From: Agrypnia vestita
Lineage: Eukaryota > Arthropoda > Insecta > Trichoptera > Phryganeidae
Assembly: GCA_016648135.1 (NCBI GenBank)
Contig: JADDOH010023022.1
Coordinates: 1-64,000 of the forward strand
Direction of reading: 5' to 3'
DNA length: 64,000 bases
In this document: positions 43,073-53,760 of the stretch, piece after piece
Layout: every line of letters starts with the position of its first letter
How positions within the stretch are numbered: the first letter of the stretch is position 1
Program-made: the position numbers and the translations under genes
Notes under the pieces: generated by a model
What the model was told of the DNA's origin: nothing
Seen by the model: the letters and a program-made list of their open reading frames with translations, nothing else
Database searches by the model: none

Positions 43073-44042
43073 GTTTAAGTTTCGCATGGTTCGATCTATG
43101 TATTTGCTGTCATTATTTGAATTCATTATTCAAGTATATACACATTTCGACGAAAATAATTATGCGCAATGAATGTATACATATTTAAATAATGGATCGA
43201 AAATTTGCATAACTAACTGATAAAAAGTAGGATCTCAAGTTTATTCATATATTAGGGAGTGCTATATTAAATGAGTAATTTTGAATTGAACCTGAACAAT
43301 TTTCTCCGAGAGAAATGTTTCTTTTCAAAAAAGATATTTTAGATAAAGATATCCTTAATAAACAGACATGAAGAAAAATCATAGCAAACACCTGAAAAAA
43401 ATTGGTAAATTGATCGTGTGTTGTTTTTTTTAATGTATTTAATCTAGATACATACATATTTCCAATTTTATTCAAACCACAGAGATAGGGGAACAAAGCT
43501 AGATGCTGGAAGGGATATGGTGCTAGCAACACGTATCATCACTAATATATCAATTAGGCCACACCACACGAAGGAAAACGTGGAAAGGAATAATGAAAAA
43601 ACCCTGCTCACATGACAGGATACATACTTACATGCTGGAAATATCTGAATATAATTATTTCGTATAATGGAGTATACTCCATTATTTTATAATAAATTTA
43701 ATTTAGTTTATGCGTTAAAAATAATGTTGTTATTTAAATTTAAATTTTATCCTCACTGCTTTCTTTCAAACACTGTCCGCTGAATGAAGTATTCATGAGC
43801 ATCCCAAGGATCAAGATTCTATTCGCATAGTACCTACGCTGGAGGCTTCTCAACTGACAAGGACGTGACCTGCCCTACTCACAGCGTTCTTGATCCAATA
43901 TTGTTGAGGTATTTCGTTGTTGGATAGCCTCGACAAACTGAGAGTTTGTGTCATAATCCATCAAGAGTCTGAAATTTTTACAATACGAATCTCGATTTTT
44001 AACTATGCTTGCTTAGATATCTTCTTAGAAGAGAAGTTTGTC
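43073..44042. other. No gene recognised; short dispersed word at 43676-43735
   Basis: ACTCCATTATTTT followed by ATAAATTTAATTTAGTTT matches 45638-45705, a short dispersed repeat of unknown class. 43750-43970 is more balanced without match. Confidence 0.35.
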
Positions 44043-44844
44043 GTGGCGACTAGAGCCTCCAAATATTCGTGATTCCAACTATTTGAATATCGAATAGTTA
44101 ATGATAATATATTTGAATATTCGAGTATACGAATGTATACTAGTAAAATTTTTAAGAAAAGAATAATTTACTTTGGATGATAAATACATTCTATATATTT
44201 AAAAAAAAACATAATAATTGTAAAGAATTTATTTATTTAATTTTTTTTAATATATGTTATAAAAAAATACAAAAAATATATTGAAAAATAATGTTGAATT
44301 TAGAAATACAAATTAAAAAACGCACATAAAAATGTATTTCTATTTTGTAAATATACATGTATAAAAGCAATAAAAAATTTGATACAGACGATTCAGTATT
44401 CTCTCGATAACTGACAAAATTTTAGATATGTTTATATTACTTCATATCTCACACCCCACGTGCAAGTTTCTTTTTTAAATTAATTTGTATATAACTTCTT
44501 GTTTGTCGGCTCAAGTATTTATGAAAAAGCCGACTCCATCGTTGACACCACCGTAAGTGCTTATTGTAATAAAACTATAAAGATAAGCGTGACTTAAAAA
44601 AAGGAAAATGCAAAGGACGTCCGACAATTATATAGCCCATACCGGTATAAACTGAAAACCCCTTGCAAATGACTTCCAGGGTTAGTAAACCTTTATTTCG
44701 TTTGGAAAAATATTAAAAATCTTATAATATAAATATGAAAGAGTTCTTAACGAATACTTTTTAAATTATTCGAATAACGAATACTTAAAAACAGGCGAAT
44801 ATATTCGAGTTTCGAATATTCGGATTGGAGGCTATAGTGGCGAC
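44043..44844. mobile_element. hAT-like element with exact 8-bp target duplication
   Basis: GTGGCGAC at 44043-44050 and 44837-44844 flanks 44051-44836 (786 bp). Ends TAGAGCCTCCAA and complement TATAGCCTCCAA match at 11 of 12. Subterminal regions hold repeated words built on GAATATTCG and ATTCGAATA at both ends, as expected for hAT transposase-binding repeats. The interior is AT-rich with no transposase frame. It is a different family from 30387-31080 by end sequence. Confidence 0.85.
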
Positions 44845-45186
44845 GCACGTTGAAAGACGGTCAGGTAGAGGAAAACGCACTCGTCGGATGGCCCATGTCA
44901 AAAAGGCAGGAGTCGTTAAAGATGGCGATCCTCACGAGGGACGGACGAGGCAAAGACACGGGTAAATGACTCAGAATATTCCACGTACGCGCGTCACGCG
45001 TCACCGAGCAGACCGACGTGCGAAGATTATTCACCCCAGGAGATTCGTCCCGCAGCAGGGAGAAAATTGTAACAATTTACACGTTTCGTGTGTTGTTTTA
45101 CTGTATTTAAATGCTTTAATATATTCCGCTTTCGTGGGCGGTTTTTCCATCTGGAAGTTTTAGGGTGAATATTTAATTATTTATTA
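44845..45186. other. No gene recognised
   Basis: Balanced to about 45070, then AT-rich. It includes the site into which the hAT-like element inserted. Confidence 0.3.
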
Positions 45187-45336
45187 GTGTTAGTTAAATT
45201 AGTATAAACCACTACCAGACTTGCGGGAGACGCCACCACCGTACGTAGGATGTTTGAAAAATAGACTGCATAATACACAAAAACAAAGACGCGAACAGTT
45301 GATTGATAAACGATATTTTCGCAATCTGCGGCGTCT

Positions 45337-45409
45337 TCTGCTGTGGTGTAGTGGTAAGAGTAACTGTCTCCCACCCGGGGAGCTCGGGTTCGATTCCTGG
45401 TGCCGGAAA
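45337..45409 (+). tRNA. tRNA-like sequence inside the composite element
   Basis: A-box TGGTGTAGTGGTAAGAG, T arm CTCGGGTTCGATTCCTGGT with B-box, correct spacing. The acceptor arm pairs poorly and the anticodon arm is not standard, so no isotype is assigned. A SINE head is the likely origin. Confidence 0.5.
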
Positions 45410-45564
45410 AAAAATGACATTTTATTTTTGATTTTATTTTAATGTCTTTTTTATTTATAATATTAATTATTTAGTCATTTTCTTTTGAAAATTTTTTTTT
45501 GAAAAATAATTTTTCAATAAAAAATTTTTTAGAATTTTTTTTCGAAAAATTTTCTTTTAATAAA

Positions 45565-45636
45565 ATAAATAAATACTTATTCCTTAGGAACCGACTTGTA
45601 AAAGTTACATCATTTCTGACGGGTAACAGCTAGTAC
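45565..45636 (+). repeat. Dispersed repeat end, Helitron-like CTAGT terminus, copy 2
   Basis: AGGAACCGACTTGTAAAAG, CATCATTTCTGACGGG and AACAGCTAGT match 1349-1419. Confidence 0.45.
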
Positions 45637-45825
45637 TCCATTATTTTCTACTAAATTAAATTTAGTTTTTGAGTTATGAGGAATTTTACTGATGTTGTTA
45701 TTATAAAACACGTTTTTATATGAAATTTCTCAAAATATTATGAAAACTGGTAGTGGTTTATACTAATTTAACTAACACTCTGTTTAACCACAAAGTTGAT
45801 GCTTTAAATATTAAAAAAAATATAT

Positions 45826-47311
45826 ATATTATTAATGGATTATTAATAAAAATAACTGATCACTAAGTAATATAAACATTGTTACCTCTATGTGAAATAA
45901 TATTTTATTATATGTTTTTTACTACTTACGTTTCGAGAGAAACCGAATCTCTAATCGACCAATGAAATATCAAACTGCTATACCTATTTATAAATATATA
46001 GAATTTTTAAACTGATTCCGTTCAAATATAAATAACGATTAGTTGTTGAAAAAATATGCCAAAGTTACTAGTGTAAGGGCGATTGTAATGGGAATATTGA
46101 TTCTATTTCTCTCGAATCTTAAATAGTGAAAAAAATATAAAATATTATTTAAATTACTTAAAGGTAACAAGATAAATATTATTTAATGATCATCATGAAT
46201 AATATCTACAACGCTAACGATAAATCTATTAATAAATTTAAATAAAGCTTATAATGCTGGATAACGCGTTTATTACATGATTCTGTTATAGGCAAGAATC
46301 GTTGTGTCATGGACATTTTAAGAAAGTAAACGCTCAAAAACAACACAATTTGCTACACAAGTTAATTATTTTAAGAAATCTCATTAAATATGTATTATAT
46401 TATATAGTCACGTGTCGTAGCTAGGAGAAAGACAAGTGAAAACACTGTAAATAAATGAGCGATTTATTAAATAATTATTCAGTGTACAAAGTTAGTTAAT
46501 GCTTTTCTTAAATCTACACTATTTTTCAATATATCAGTTGTATATAAAATTGTTATTATCGCTGGGTAACACGTATTTATCGCTCGCAGAATATTCGAGT
46601 CTCGCACATAGAAATCGCTCTGGTTGATTTCGCTAATTAGATACTGGGCTCGATTATTTCGCTACTGGTCACCACGGCATCGCGGCTCGCGGCTGACTTC
46701 GCAATGAACGAACTGTCAAACACGGCACTAAACTTGCGACGTGGCATAATTCGGTATATTTTTTACTCAGATGCTGGTATTTTCATAATTTCTAGTTTAT
46801 TCTAGTGTTTACAAGAAGCTTCTCGTTACTTCTCGGTTGTTACTGGCATTTCTAGATATTTGTAGACGTTGAAACGTATTACAAGGGATTCAGGTAAGGC
46901 GCTATTCCTTCTGCTTGCCATTCGGAAGAAGGAGTCCATATTGTGAACACACATATTGGTAACGCTTCCGTTTCCTCCCAGTTTCCAGAAGAGAATTTAA
47001 TTACACGGATTAGTAGGCTTCGCAAGAAAAACACTCCGCAGAGGTTCCGCAAACAGTCGACAGGGAGCGAGGAAAGTTTCCACTATCTTCCCGACTTGGA
47101 GAACTTCCCGTTTACGCGACGAAATTAATAAGGAAAAACTGGGATCGCAAACACCTCCTCCCGGGTACGCGCGCACGCCTGGGGACAAAGGTTCAACAGG
47201 AAATTTACCTAATGTTTGTTCATTATTTATACCCGTATTTAAACCCCAATGGCTATTAAGAATGCTTTACAGTGTCTGGCGTCCAAAGCTCCAAGTGCAC
47301 CCCGATACAAA
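45826..47311. other. No gene recognised
   Basis: AT-rich to 46560. 46560-46940 is more balanced and on its minus strand ends in polyadenylation-like AT-rich text, so an LTR remnant is conceivable but no paired ends were found. 46940-47190 is balanced with no recognised protein. Confidence 0.3.
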
Positions 47312-47680
47312 TAGACGTATGACATTATTAATATTATTAATATTTAAAGCATTAACTTTGTGGTTAGACATAATAGCAGAATGTTAGTAAACTTAGTAAA
47401 AACCACTACCAGATTTACGGCCTACCGGTTTCGAGACGTACCCGTCTCTTCGTCAGGACCAACACTACACTACTACATTCACAACACTATACACCCCAAC
47501 CATAGTATTGTAAAACTATCACCACTATTGTTCACATGCGTGTTAATCTTGTCAGAGAAATTGAACTACTGAACAATTCAAGGATCTAACGAGAGAGAGT
47601 GAGAGGGGGCGGGGTCTAAATTGGGTAAATCTGGTAGTGGTTTTTACTAAGTTTACAAATATTCTGTTAGATATATGACA
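47312..47680 (-). mobile_element. Hammerhead-bearing element, family 1, complete copy with target duplication
   Basis: Flanking direct repeats TAGACGTATGACA (47312-47324) and TAGATATATGACA (47668-47680) agree at 11 of 13. Inverted repeats of 41 bp at 47377-47417 and 47626-47666 agree at 39. A one-sided tail (TTTAAAGCATTAACTTTGTG) lies left. The body keeps family landmarks and the hammerhead-like motif at 47419-47460. A target duplication longer than 10 bp and a one-sided tail are retroelement features. Confidence 0.8.
47419..47460 (-). ncRNA. Hammerhead-like motif, family 1, intact core
   Basis: Minus strand: stem I GGTC with GGCC (one G-U pair), CTGACGA, extra A, GAGACG / CGTCTC stem II with GGTA loop, GAA, palindrome ACCGGT, A at the cleavage position. 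Confidence 0.6.
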
Positions 47681-47779
47681 GCTTCCTAAGCGTAAGAGAC
47701 GATGCAACTGCGGGGCTAAATTTGTATTAGGGACAAAAAATTAACCTGCTCAGTACGCTACACGAGACATAATTTTTGA

Positions 47780-48236
47780 AAAATGCCATCTACGTACAGG
47801 AGATGGAACATATTGAAGACGGGAAATAAATGGACTTCTTCAGCGGTGGGAAAGGTTGTGGAACCGGTAAGTCAGTTCCAGAAAACTAGGCTCAGCGAAC
47901 GGTCATTTGCGGTGGCGGGCCCCAAATAGTGAAGCTCTTTGCCCTCCCTGATAAGACGGATTGACACGGATTCAGATACTTTATTTAAGAAAAGACTTAA
48001 AACGCACTTGCTTACAAAATCTTTACCAGAACCTTATTAATATTCGTTGTTTTCTTTTAGTATTTTATGTTTTGAGCTGTTTTTTTTTCTCCTTTCTTTT
48101 TCATTTTATTTTTCATTTTTTTATTCTATGATTTTAGTATGTAAGAGTTTTTTGTGTGTAAAGCGCCTTTGAGGTGAAATTTTCAGAAAAATGGCGCTAT
48201 ATAAATAATCCAATATTATTATTATTATTATTGAAG
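47780..48236 (+). pseudogene. CR1/L2-type LINE, last ~80 codons and 3' tail
   Basis: Plus strand: SSAVGKVVEPVSQFQKTRL, SERSFAVAGPK, a stop, WSSLPSLIRR, then TLFKKRLKTHLLTK. Followed by the same 3' UTR as 213-440 and the ATGGCGCTATATAAATAATCC, (ATT)n tail. A second copy of the element at the left edge, shorter at its 5' end. Confidence 0.85.
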
Positions 48237-48395
48237 TAGAGGACAAATAAAAGAAGTACCGCAAGGCCACCAATGAGATGGACCAACGATATTTTATCGA
48301 ATGCTGGTGGCGCCTGATGCGAAGTGGAGGAAGATGCAAAAGGCTCATATCCAGCAGTAGAGAAAAAACTGAAAATGAAGAAGTAATAAACATGG
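48237..48395 (+). pseudogene. LINE C-terminal scrap (AYVQQW family)
   Basis: Frame pieces ARPPMRWTNDILSNAGGA and WRKMQKAHIQQ, a stop, follow the pattern GRPPxRWTDDIxxxAG, then WRxxxEAYVQQW of the LINE at 63095-63700. The preceding CR1/L2 tail abuts it. Confidence 0.65.
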
Positions 48396-49559
48396 GACGT
48401 GATTGAAATAGACACTCGTAGAAAAGTGATGAGCCAAGCTGTTAATGTGTATGTGATTATTCGATTGTGAGTGTAATGTACCTACCTCGATGTGATGTAT
48501 ATGTGTATGTGTGTGAACAGAATGGAAGATGGTGGACCGTGTGGGAAGACCGCGGGAAAAAAGTCCATTCCAGATTGAGCGCTTCTCTAGGGAAGACGAA
48601 CGCCACGAAAGAATTATATATTACTGAGTTAAATCGTGAAGTGAAGATGGTATTTTATTTAAAAGACCGGAAGAAGACCACATCAGAAAAAATAAAACAT
48701 CACTGTAACGATGATTGGTAACTGAGATTCAACTGTTATCTATTGTATCGCTGGAGTCGTATCACAACGCCATCAGGAGAGTACCCTAACGCCGCGCACC
48801 GTGGGGTTCAAGGACGAGCTAAATATTTATTGCGCGGTAGCAGATTGTATGCACTGCGTGGAGTTGTGTTACTTTCTTCTACGCTAGGGGTTGTTAGTGA
48901 TATGCAATGTCTCCGGGCTTTCTGCGTCGTATATAAAGATGAAATTATAGTAATGACAGTACATAATTTGGATGTTGTATTAATATTCCGTGTTCTTTAG
49001 TGGCAAATTACCAATCTGTGACGTTATTTGTATTAAAAATAACATAATTTTCTCAAAATAAAATAAAGCGCTCTCAGAAGGCTCGCTCGCTCGAGAGTGA
49101 GAAAAGTATCACGACACGTGCTAGGAGGAGGTGCCGGGGATGTGTACCGACCAATGTTTACCCGAGACGTTGAACCGATGCAACGTGTTAACAATGTAAA
49201 TTGACACATAAGGGGTGAAGCTCGATCCCCCCTTCTGCTCCCGGGGGTGGTTTCAAACAACTTCTTTAGCCCTCTTTCCTTGGCAAACTTCAAGTGGCGT
49301 TGTTCTCAAATAAATTATGGATGTAAATCAGTTAAAATTTAATTTTACTAAAATCTTAATGCACATGGCGTAGAGTAGCGTGGCTCAAATATTGTTTTGC
49401 CATAGCTTAAATGAAGACATAATGAACAGATTTATTTAACAATATTTTTATGTGTAGGTTTGAATTTTAGTCGTATTTGAGTATATATGTTAAAATAATT
49501 CGTAAGAATTTCATGTACAGATTTTAAAGTTTACTGCTTATTTCTCCATTATAAAATAT
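48396..49559. other. No gene recognised
   Basis: The opening at 48467-48721 and that at 48743-49000 have no recognised domain. 49060-49300 is balanced with a minus-strand opening of no known family. Confidence 0.3.
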
Positions 49560-49815
49560 AGAGGTATAATTACCAGCCGCAAAAATGTATGTGTACTAAC
49601 TAGTTCAAGAGAAAAAACTGCAGATGTCTCTAGCATAATTCATTAAAATAAACGAAAGATTCTCTTACGTTGGAAATTCGAAATTTCGACCATTGTGTAG
49701 AGTGACAACTTAAGCCAGTTCAAACCGGTTATAATCCCTGTGTCATCGTATAAAAAGACATCCATACATACTCCTCATATAAATAGCTTCGCCTCTGTGA
49801 AACTTCTATAATTTA
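49560..49815. mobile_element. Foldback-family single-arm remnant
   Basis: Contains AACTTAAGCCAGTT, GGTTATAATCCCTGTGTC, AAAGACATCCATACATACTC and TAGCTTCGCCTCTGTGAAAC, TTCTATAAT, in the order of the right arm at 14417-14641, diverged. No left arm seen. Confidence 0.6.
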
Positions 49816-52504
49816 TCTTACTTGTGTTTTATTTATATTACATTCACCATATATAATTATATGGTTATAATGCTACTAATGGTCTGACCTCTGGTCCACC
49901 TGAAGATGAGGTGAAACGGAAAAAAGAGAGATAGATACAAATCTGTATAAGGATTTTTTCTTCTTGGATGCGTGGATAACTAAGTTTATAAAAATTTCCT
50001 TCGTCACTTATTTTCGTTCGCAGTTAGTTAGCTAATAAATAAAAATATTTGAAAACTTTGAACGCAAAAGGGTTAACAAGACCGTGTATTTGGAATCTAA
50101 ATATTATAGATGATTCGGGTTCTTCAAGTGTAAGGGGATGAAAGGATAATCGAATAGACGCTCTAGGCTGATGTGGATTTTCTCCAATATGTTCTTATTT
50201 TCGAAATATATTAAATAAAATTTCAGAAGCCTAAACAACGCACAAGTGCGTGTAAGGAGATTTATGGATTTGGGTGGAGCGAATGATGTGTTTTTAGAGT
50301 AATAACGTGCGCCATTGGCTGTTTCCATCCATACCCTCTGGGGATGATAAAAAGAAGCAGCCTTTGGGAATAGAGAGAAGGGTATTTTACATTACATTGT
50401 TGTTTTAATGCAATTGCTTATCTTATTACCTACATATAAAAAAATATTAAGTATTTTTATATATAAATACATAAAAAAAAAAAAATTATTAAATATTTCA
50501 TTGAAAATTTTAGTATATTGTCACGCGATGGTAGATTCAGAAAGAAATAGAACTAAATCGATGCTTTTACATCACTCTTTACGTTTTACACTAAATTTTA
50601 AATTGCTAGAAGAGTCTTGGGTGGTGCACTGGATTCTGGAAGCATCGCGAAAGCGACATAAATAAGGGTCTCTACAAATCTCTACTACATTGAGACAACA
50701 GAAACTTAGGTCTATGAGCCTATGGTGACCTGGGGTTTGTAGTTTGAAAGTATCCAAAGGTAAGATGCGATATGTCAGCGAAACCAGCCACCGATAAGCG
50801 TAATGAAGCACGAAGTTGGCGGCGTGTACCGTGTGCCATTTCCCCGATCGCAAACTTTAATTCTTCTTTGACCGTTTGCATACGTTTGGCTTAACTACAT
50901 TTATATTGTTACCCCTACGTAATCTCAACTACATTTATATTTTTATCTCACCATGTCAATAATCACTCTAAGTAATTCTGTGAATTTAGCGATTCTTACT
51001 GCCGTGTGCCTTTTTTTCTTGCTTACCGCTCTTTATACTGTATCGCTATGACATACACATGGAAGATTTTGTAATTAGAGACGGACTTCTGCCACACACT
51101 TCACATTGGTACGATCACAATCCTATACCAATTTTTTCTATAAAGATGTTTAAAAGTTTCAATATAAAATATTTATTTCAATGGAAGTGTTCAAGAATCA
51201 GTATCTTGGTTCGTTAATTTGCATATAAACCGTGTTTAATCTCTGAATGAGAGTTGGTCTAAATCGCAATTGTTGATCACAATGATCTTCGATCTGATAA
51301 GTAGTATCACACAAAGCACATTTGATCCTTCATATCTGAAAGGGATATTCCCGCTGTCGCAGATATCACCAAAATTATGTTTTAAATGTTAGAAATGAGA
51401 GAAATGCTTCTCATTTCATCCTCTTATTGTATTGTAAAAACCACAGAAGAAAAATATTAACTAAAAAACAAAAGCACAACAAAATGCCACATGTTTTCCT
51501 CGAGCATCCATCGATGTCACCCTCGAGGGCACTAATCACAATTACTGACAAACAATTCAAACGGTTTTGGCCATGACCCAAAGAGGTCACTCAAACACAG
51601 CGTGAGCAGCTTGTTACTCTCATAATTTTGTTTCTTGAGTATTGCGACAAGTAGCGAAGTCCAGGTCATATCTGGAACATGATCTATCAGTTTTCGTCTC
51701 TGTAGTTTCCCGGCGACCACCAATTGCTTCAAGTTGTTTATAGTAACATGCCCAGAGAATCATTTGTCACGTTATGCATTCCTTGGTACTGAATTCCCGT
51801 CTAATAAATTATTATTATAGCCAGACCGCATTCAAAAAAATGTGCGCAAAAAATAAGTGTGTTGTTACGATGCAAAAAATGAACACAAAATACATTTTTC
51901 TAGTAAGTAAGTAACCTTTTTTAAACTCAAAATGTATATTTATTTAGAATATCATATTAAGGTTTGTAATACGGGCTTGCCAGGCAACTTTCCTCAGCTT
52001 TCTTCTTACCGGACAAAGCTATGGAATGGTCTTTTGATTGTGGTCGACCTATAGCAGTTAAGCAATCAACTATCAACCTGACGCTTTTCACACGATTTCT
52101 TCAATTTTTGGAACTGCGTGCATAGTTTTTGGAGCAATTCTAATATAGATACGTCGCCTTGAATATATTTGAGTTTGACACGTCTCCGACAATGAAAACT
52201 GACCCAGAAATTTCTGGGTTACTTTGTATGGTCGGAGTATCAGAACGGTAATTAATTAAATAAACATATACTTTCCTGCAGAAAAATATGATGTATGTTA
52301 TTAAATATAAACATTGATTTCTTTTTGTATTTTATTTCATTTTGAATGGATATAATTATTTATTTTAATTAATTAAAAACTCTGTCTAAGCCACTTGAAA
52401 TGCCTGAACACTAAATCCAATATAATTAATATGTAGATAAAGTTGATGAATAGCCCATTTCTTGATATATTCCTCATTTCCGTGTCCACTTGTCAACTAC
52501 CCCA
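49816..52504. other. No gene recognised
   Basis: About 2.7 kb of AT-rich sequence with balanced patches at 50690-50860 and 51480-51730. No recognised protein or repeat. Confidence 0.3.
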
Positions 52505-52640
52505 CCTTAACTGTAGCCACGCCCCCGTTCAAAAATTAATTCCTTTACTAGAATAGGTATAATGGTAGTTAATATGCGTCCTGACGAAGATACAGTGGTA
52601 TCGAAACTGGTAGACTTAAAGTTACTCCAAGTGATTAATA
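52505..52640 (+). mobile_element. Hammerhead-bearing element, family 2, copy 2
   Basis: CTGTAGCCACGCCCCCGTTC, TTACTAGAATAGGTATAATG, TATGCGTCCTGACGAAGATA, TCGAAACTGGTAGACTTAAA match 21262-21395 in order. The ends are not defined. Confidence 0.65.
52578..52615 (+). ncRNA. Hammerhead-like motif, family 2
   Basis: Stem I GTC / GAC, CTGACGA (52581-52587), extra A, stem II GATAC / GTATC with loop AGTG, GAA (52603-52605), ACTGGT stem III, A at the cleavage position. Confidence 0.55.
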
Positions 52641-52716
52641 CAAAGTTTTTAATGAATTAAAATTTATAATTGATTTCTTTATTTATTCAAAAACGATGTG
52701 AATCGATATTAAATAT
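52641..52716. other. AT-rich spacer
   Basis: Short AT-rich link between the family 2 element and the SINE; possibly the element's tail. Confidence 0.3.
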
Positions 52717-52860
52717 TGTATTTTTTTTTTAAATAGAGATGCGAACACGGAATACGATTCGCATCAATATTATTACTATCTTCAAACTAAACCAAAAGCT
52801 TATACTAAAAAATAGGACTTACTTGCTGGTATCCCAGAATGGAGCTCAAACAACCGACCA
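52717..52860 (-). mobile_element. tRNA-derived SINE, copy 3
   Basis: The complement gives AGTCCTATTTTTTAGTATAA, TTTGAAGATAGTAATAATAT, TGATGCGAATCGTATTCC and GTTCGCATCTCTATTT, the SINE body of 3706-3910. The head is strongly degenerate. Confidence 0.75.
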
Positions 52861-52893
52861 CCAATCATTAGGTGAGCGTAATGACCAATATAT

Positions 52894-53364
52894 CTAAGTG
52901 TATATAAAACAATTTTTACAACTCGATTCAATAATATTTCTTCTGGCTATTTTATTATTTTTTAAAACAGGCATTAGTAACCAGCGCGCTGCATTCGTTT
53001 TTGTAGCAATTAAAATATAGATAACGTTAAAAATGGGACCCAGAAACATTTCCACACTAAATGCGAATAATGTTACAAAATTCACCAAAAAAATGAGACT
53101 AATGGGGCTGGCGACCTTGCGAAATGTTTCCCTGGAGTTGTGACACCAGATATCCGAGAAGGCAAGAACTTTTAAAACAGCTTGGCAGAGCCCAAGCGAG
53201 AAATCCAATCTAAAGTTTTTGATTTGATTTATTTCAATGACGGCGTGGCAAGAGACGCTTCCTGAGCACGGAGGGAGGGGGAAGGGATCACCATCCGAAT
53301 GTGGACAAGATGTATTATTCAAAGTGGAAAAGACTAATCGGAAACAACTAGCCGCAACACACAA
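52894..53364 (-). CDS. Longest open frame in the window (156 codons), unrecognised
   Basis: An uninterrupted minus-strand frame reading MCVAASCFRLVFSTLNN at its start. It has two hydrophobic stretches (around residues 60-75 and 88-120, the latter including LIFLVNFVTLFAFSV) and several Cys near the N-terminus. I recognise no domain. The composition is unlike a soluble enzyme and could pass for a membrane protein, but the opposite strand is balanced non-coding DNA and a chance frame of this length is possible in 64 kb. No intron signals, polyadenylation context or repeat membership was found. Confidence 0.2.
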   Translation of the reverse strand: MCVAASCFRLVFSTLNNTSCPHSDGDPFPLPPCSGSVSCHAVIEINQIKNFRLDFSLGLCQAVLKVLAFSDIWCHNSRETFRKVASPISLIFLVNFVTLFAFSVEMFLGPIFNVIYILIATKTNAARWLLMPVLKNNKIARRNIIESSCKNCFIYT

Positions 53365-53419
53365 CTACCGCAACCCTAATTATTAAAATAAATAAAAATA
53401 TATTACAATTACGAGACAT

Positions 53420-53760
53420 GGGTGTACAGAAAAATTAATCAAATAAGCTGGATGGACAGGGTTACGAATGAAGATATTATGGTTCCGATGAATAAAGAAA
53501 AAGAACTTATTTCAATATTGAAAATCCAAAATATTCACTATCTCAAACATATTATGATACGTCTAGATGTCTCATTGTATTGTAAGATCTCATACTTCTC
53601 TAGAGAAGTATGAGATCATATAAATGCAGTGTGAAAGATTGACGGAATTCGGGACTCTGGAAGACAAAAGTATGGCTGAAAAACCTGAGACAGTGGTTTG
53701 GCCGGTGTATCGTACAGCTGTTTAAGGTAGCAGTAAATAAAAATATGATAGAAAGAAAAA
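53420..53760 (+). pseudogene. LINE C-terminal fragment (WLKNLRQWF family)
   Basis: First frame (53422-53613): INQISWMDRVTNEDIM, NKEKELISILKIQNIHYL, KHIMIR. After a frameshift near 53600: KVWLKNLRQWFGRCIVQLF, KVAVNKNMIE. This is the block order ISWTDRVTNEEVL, KELLxxIKxRKLxYLGHIMR, then SWLKNLRQWFG and VELFRxAVNK. It covers more of the C-terminal third than 10225-10450 but is more diverged. Confidence 0.82.

Larger units (their letters stand above)
45187..45825. mobile_element. Composite inverted-repeat element, family 1 relative, with tRNA-like insert
   Basis: Perfect 32-bp inverted repeats at 45187-45218 and 45747-45778 begin GTGTTAGTTAAATTAG and include ACCACTACCAG, the same end module as the hammerhead elements. 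The one-sided tail (TTTAACCACAAAGTTGATGC, TTTAAATATTA) is on the right. Instead of the hammerhead body, the interior holds a tRNA-like sequence (45337-45409) and a Helitron-like terminus (45565-45636). It therefore shares ends and tail with family 1 but carries different cargo. Confidence 0.75.

Noticed and set aside
46430..46900. Second possible LTR on the minus strand
   Set aside because: AATAAA-like and T-rich text only; no boundaries or partner.
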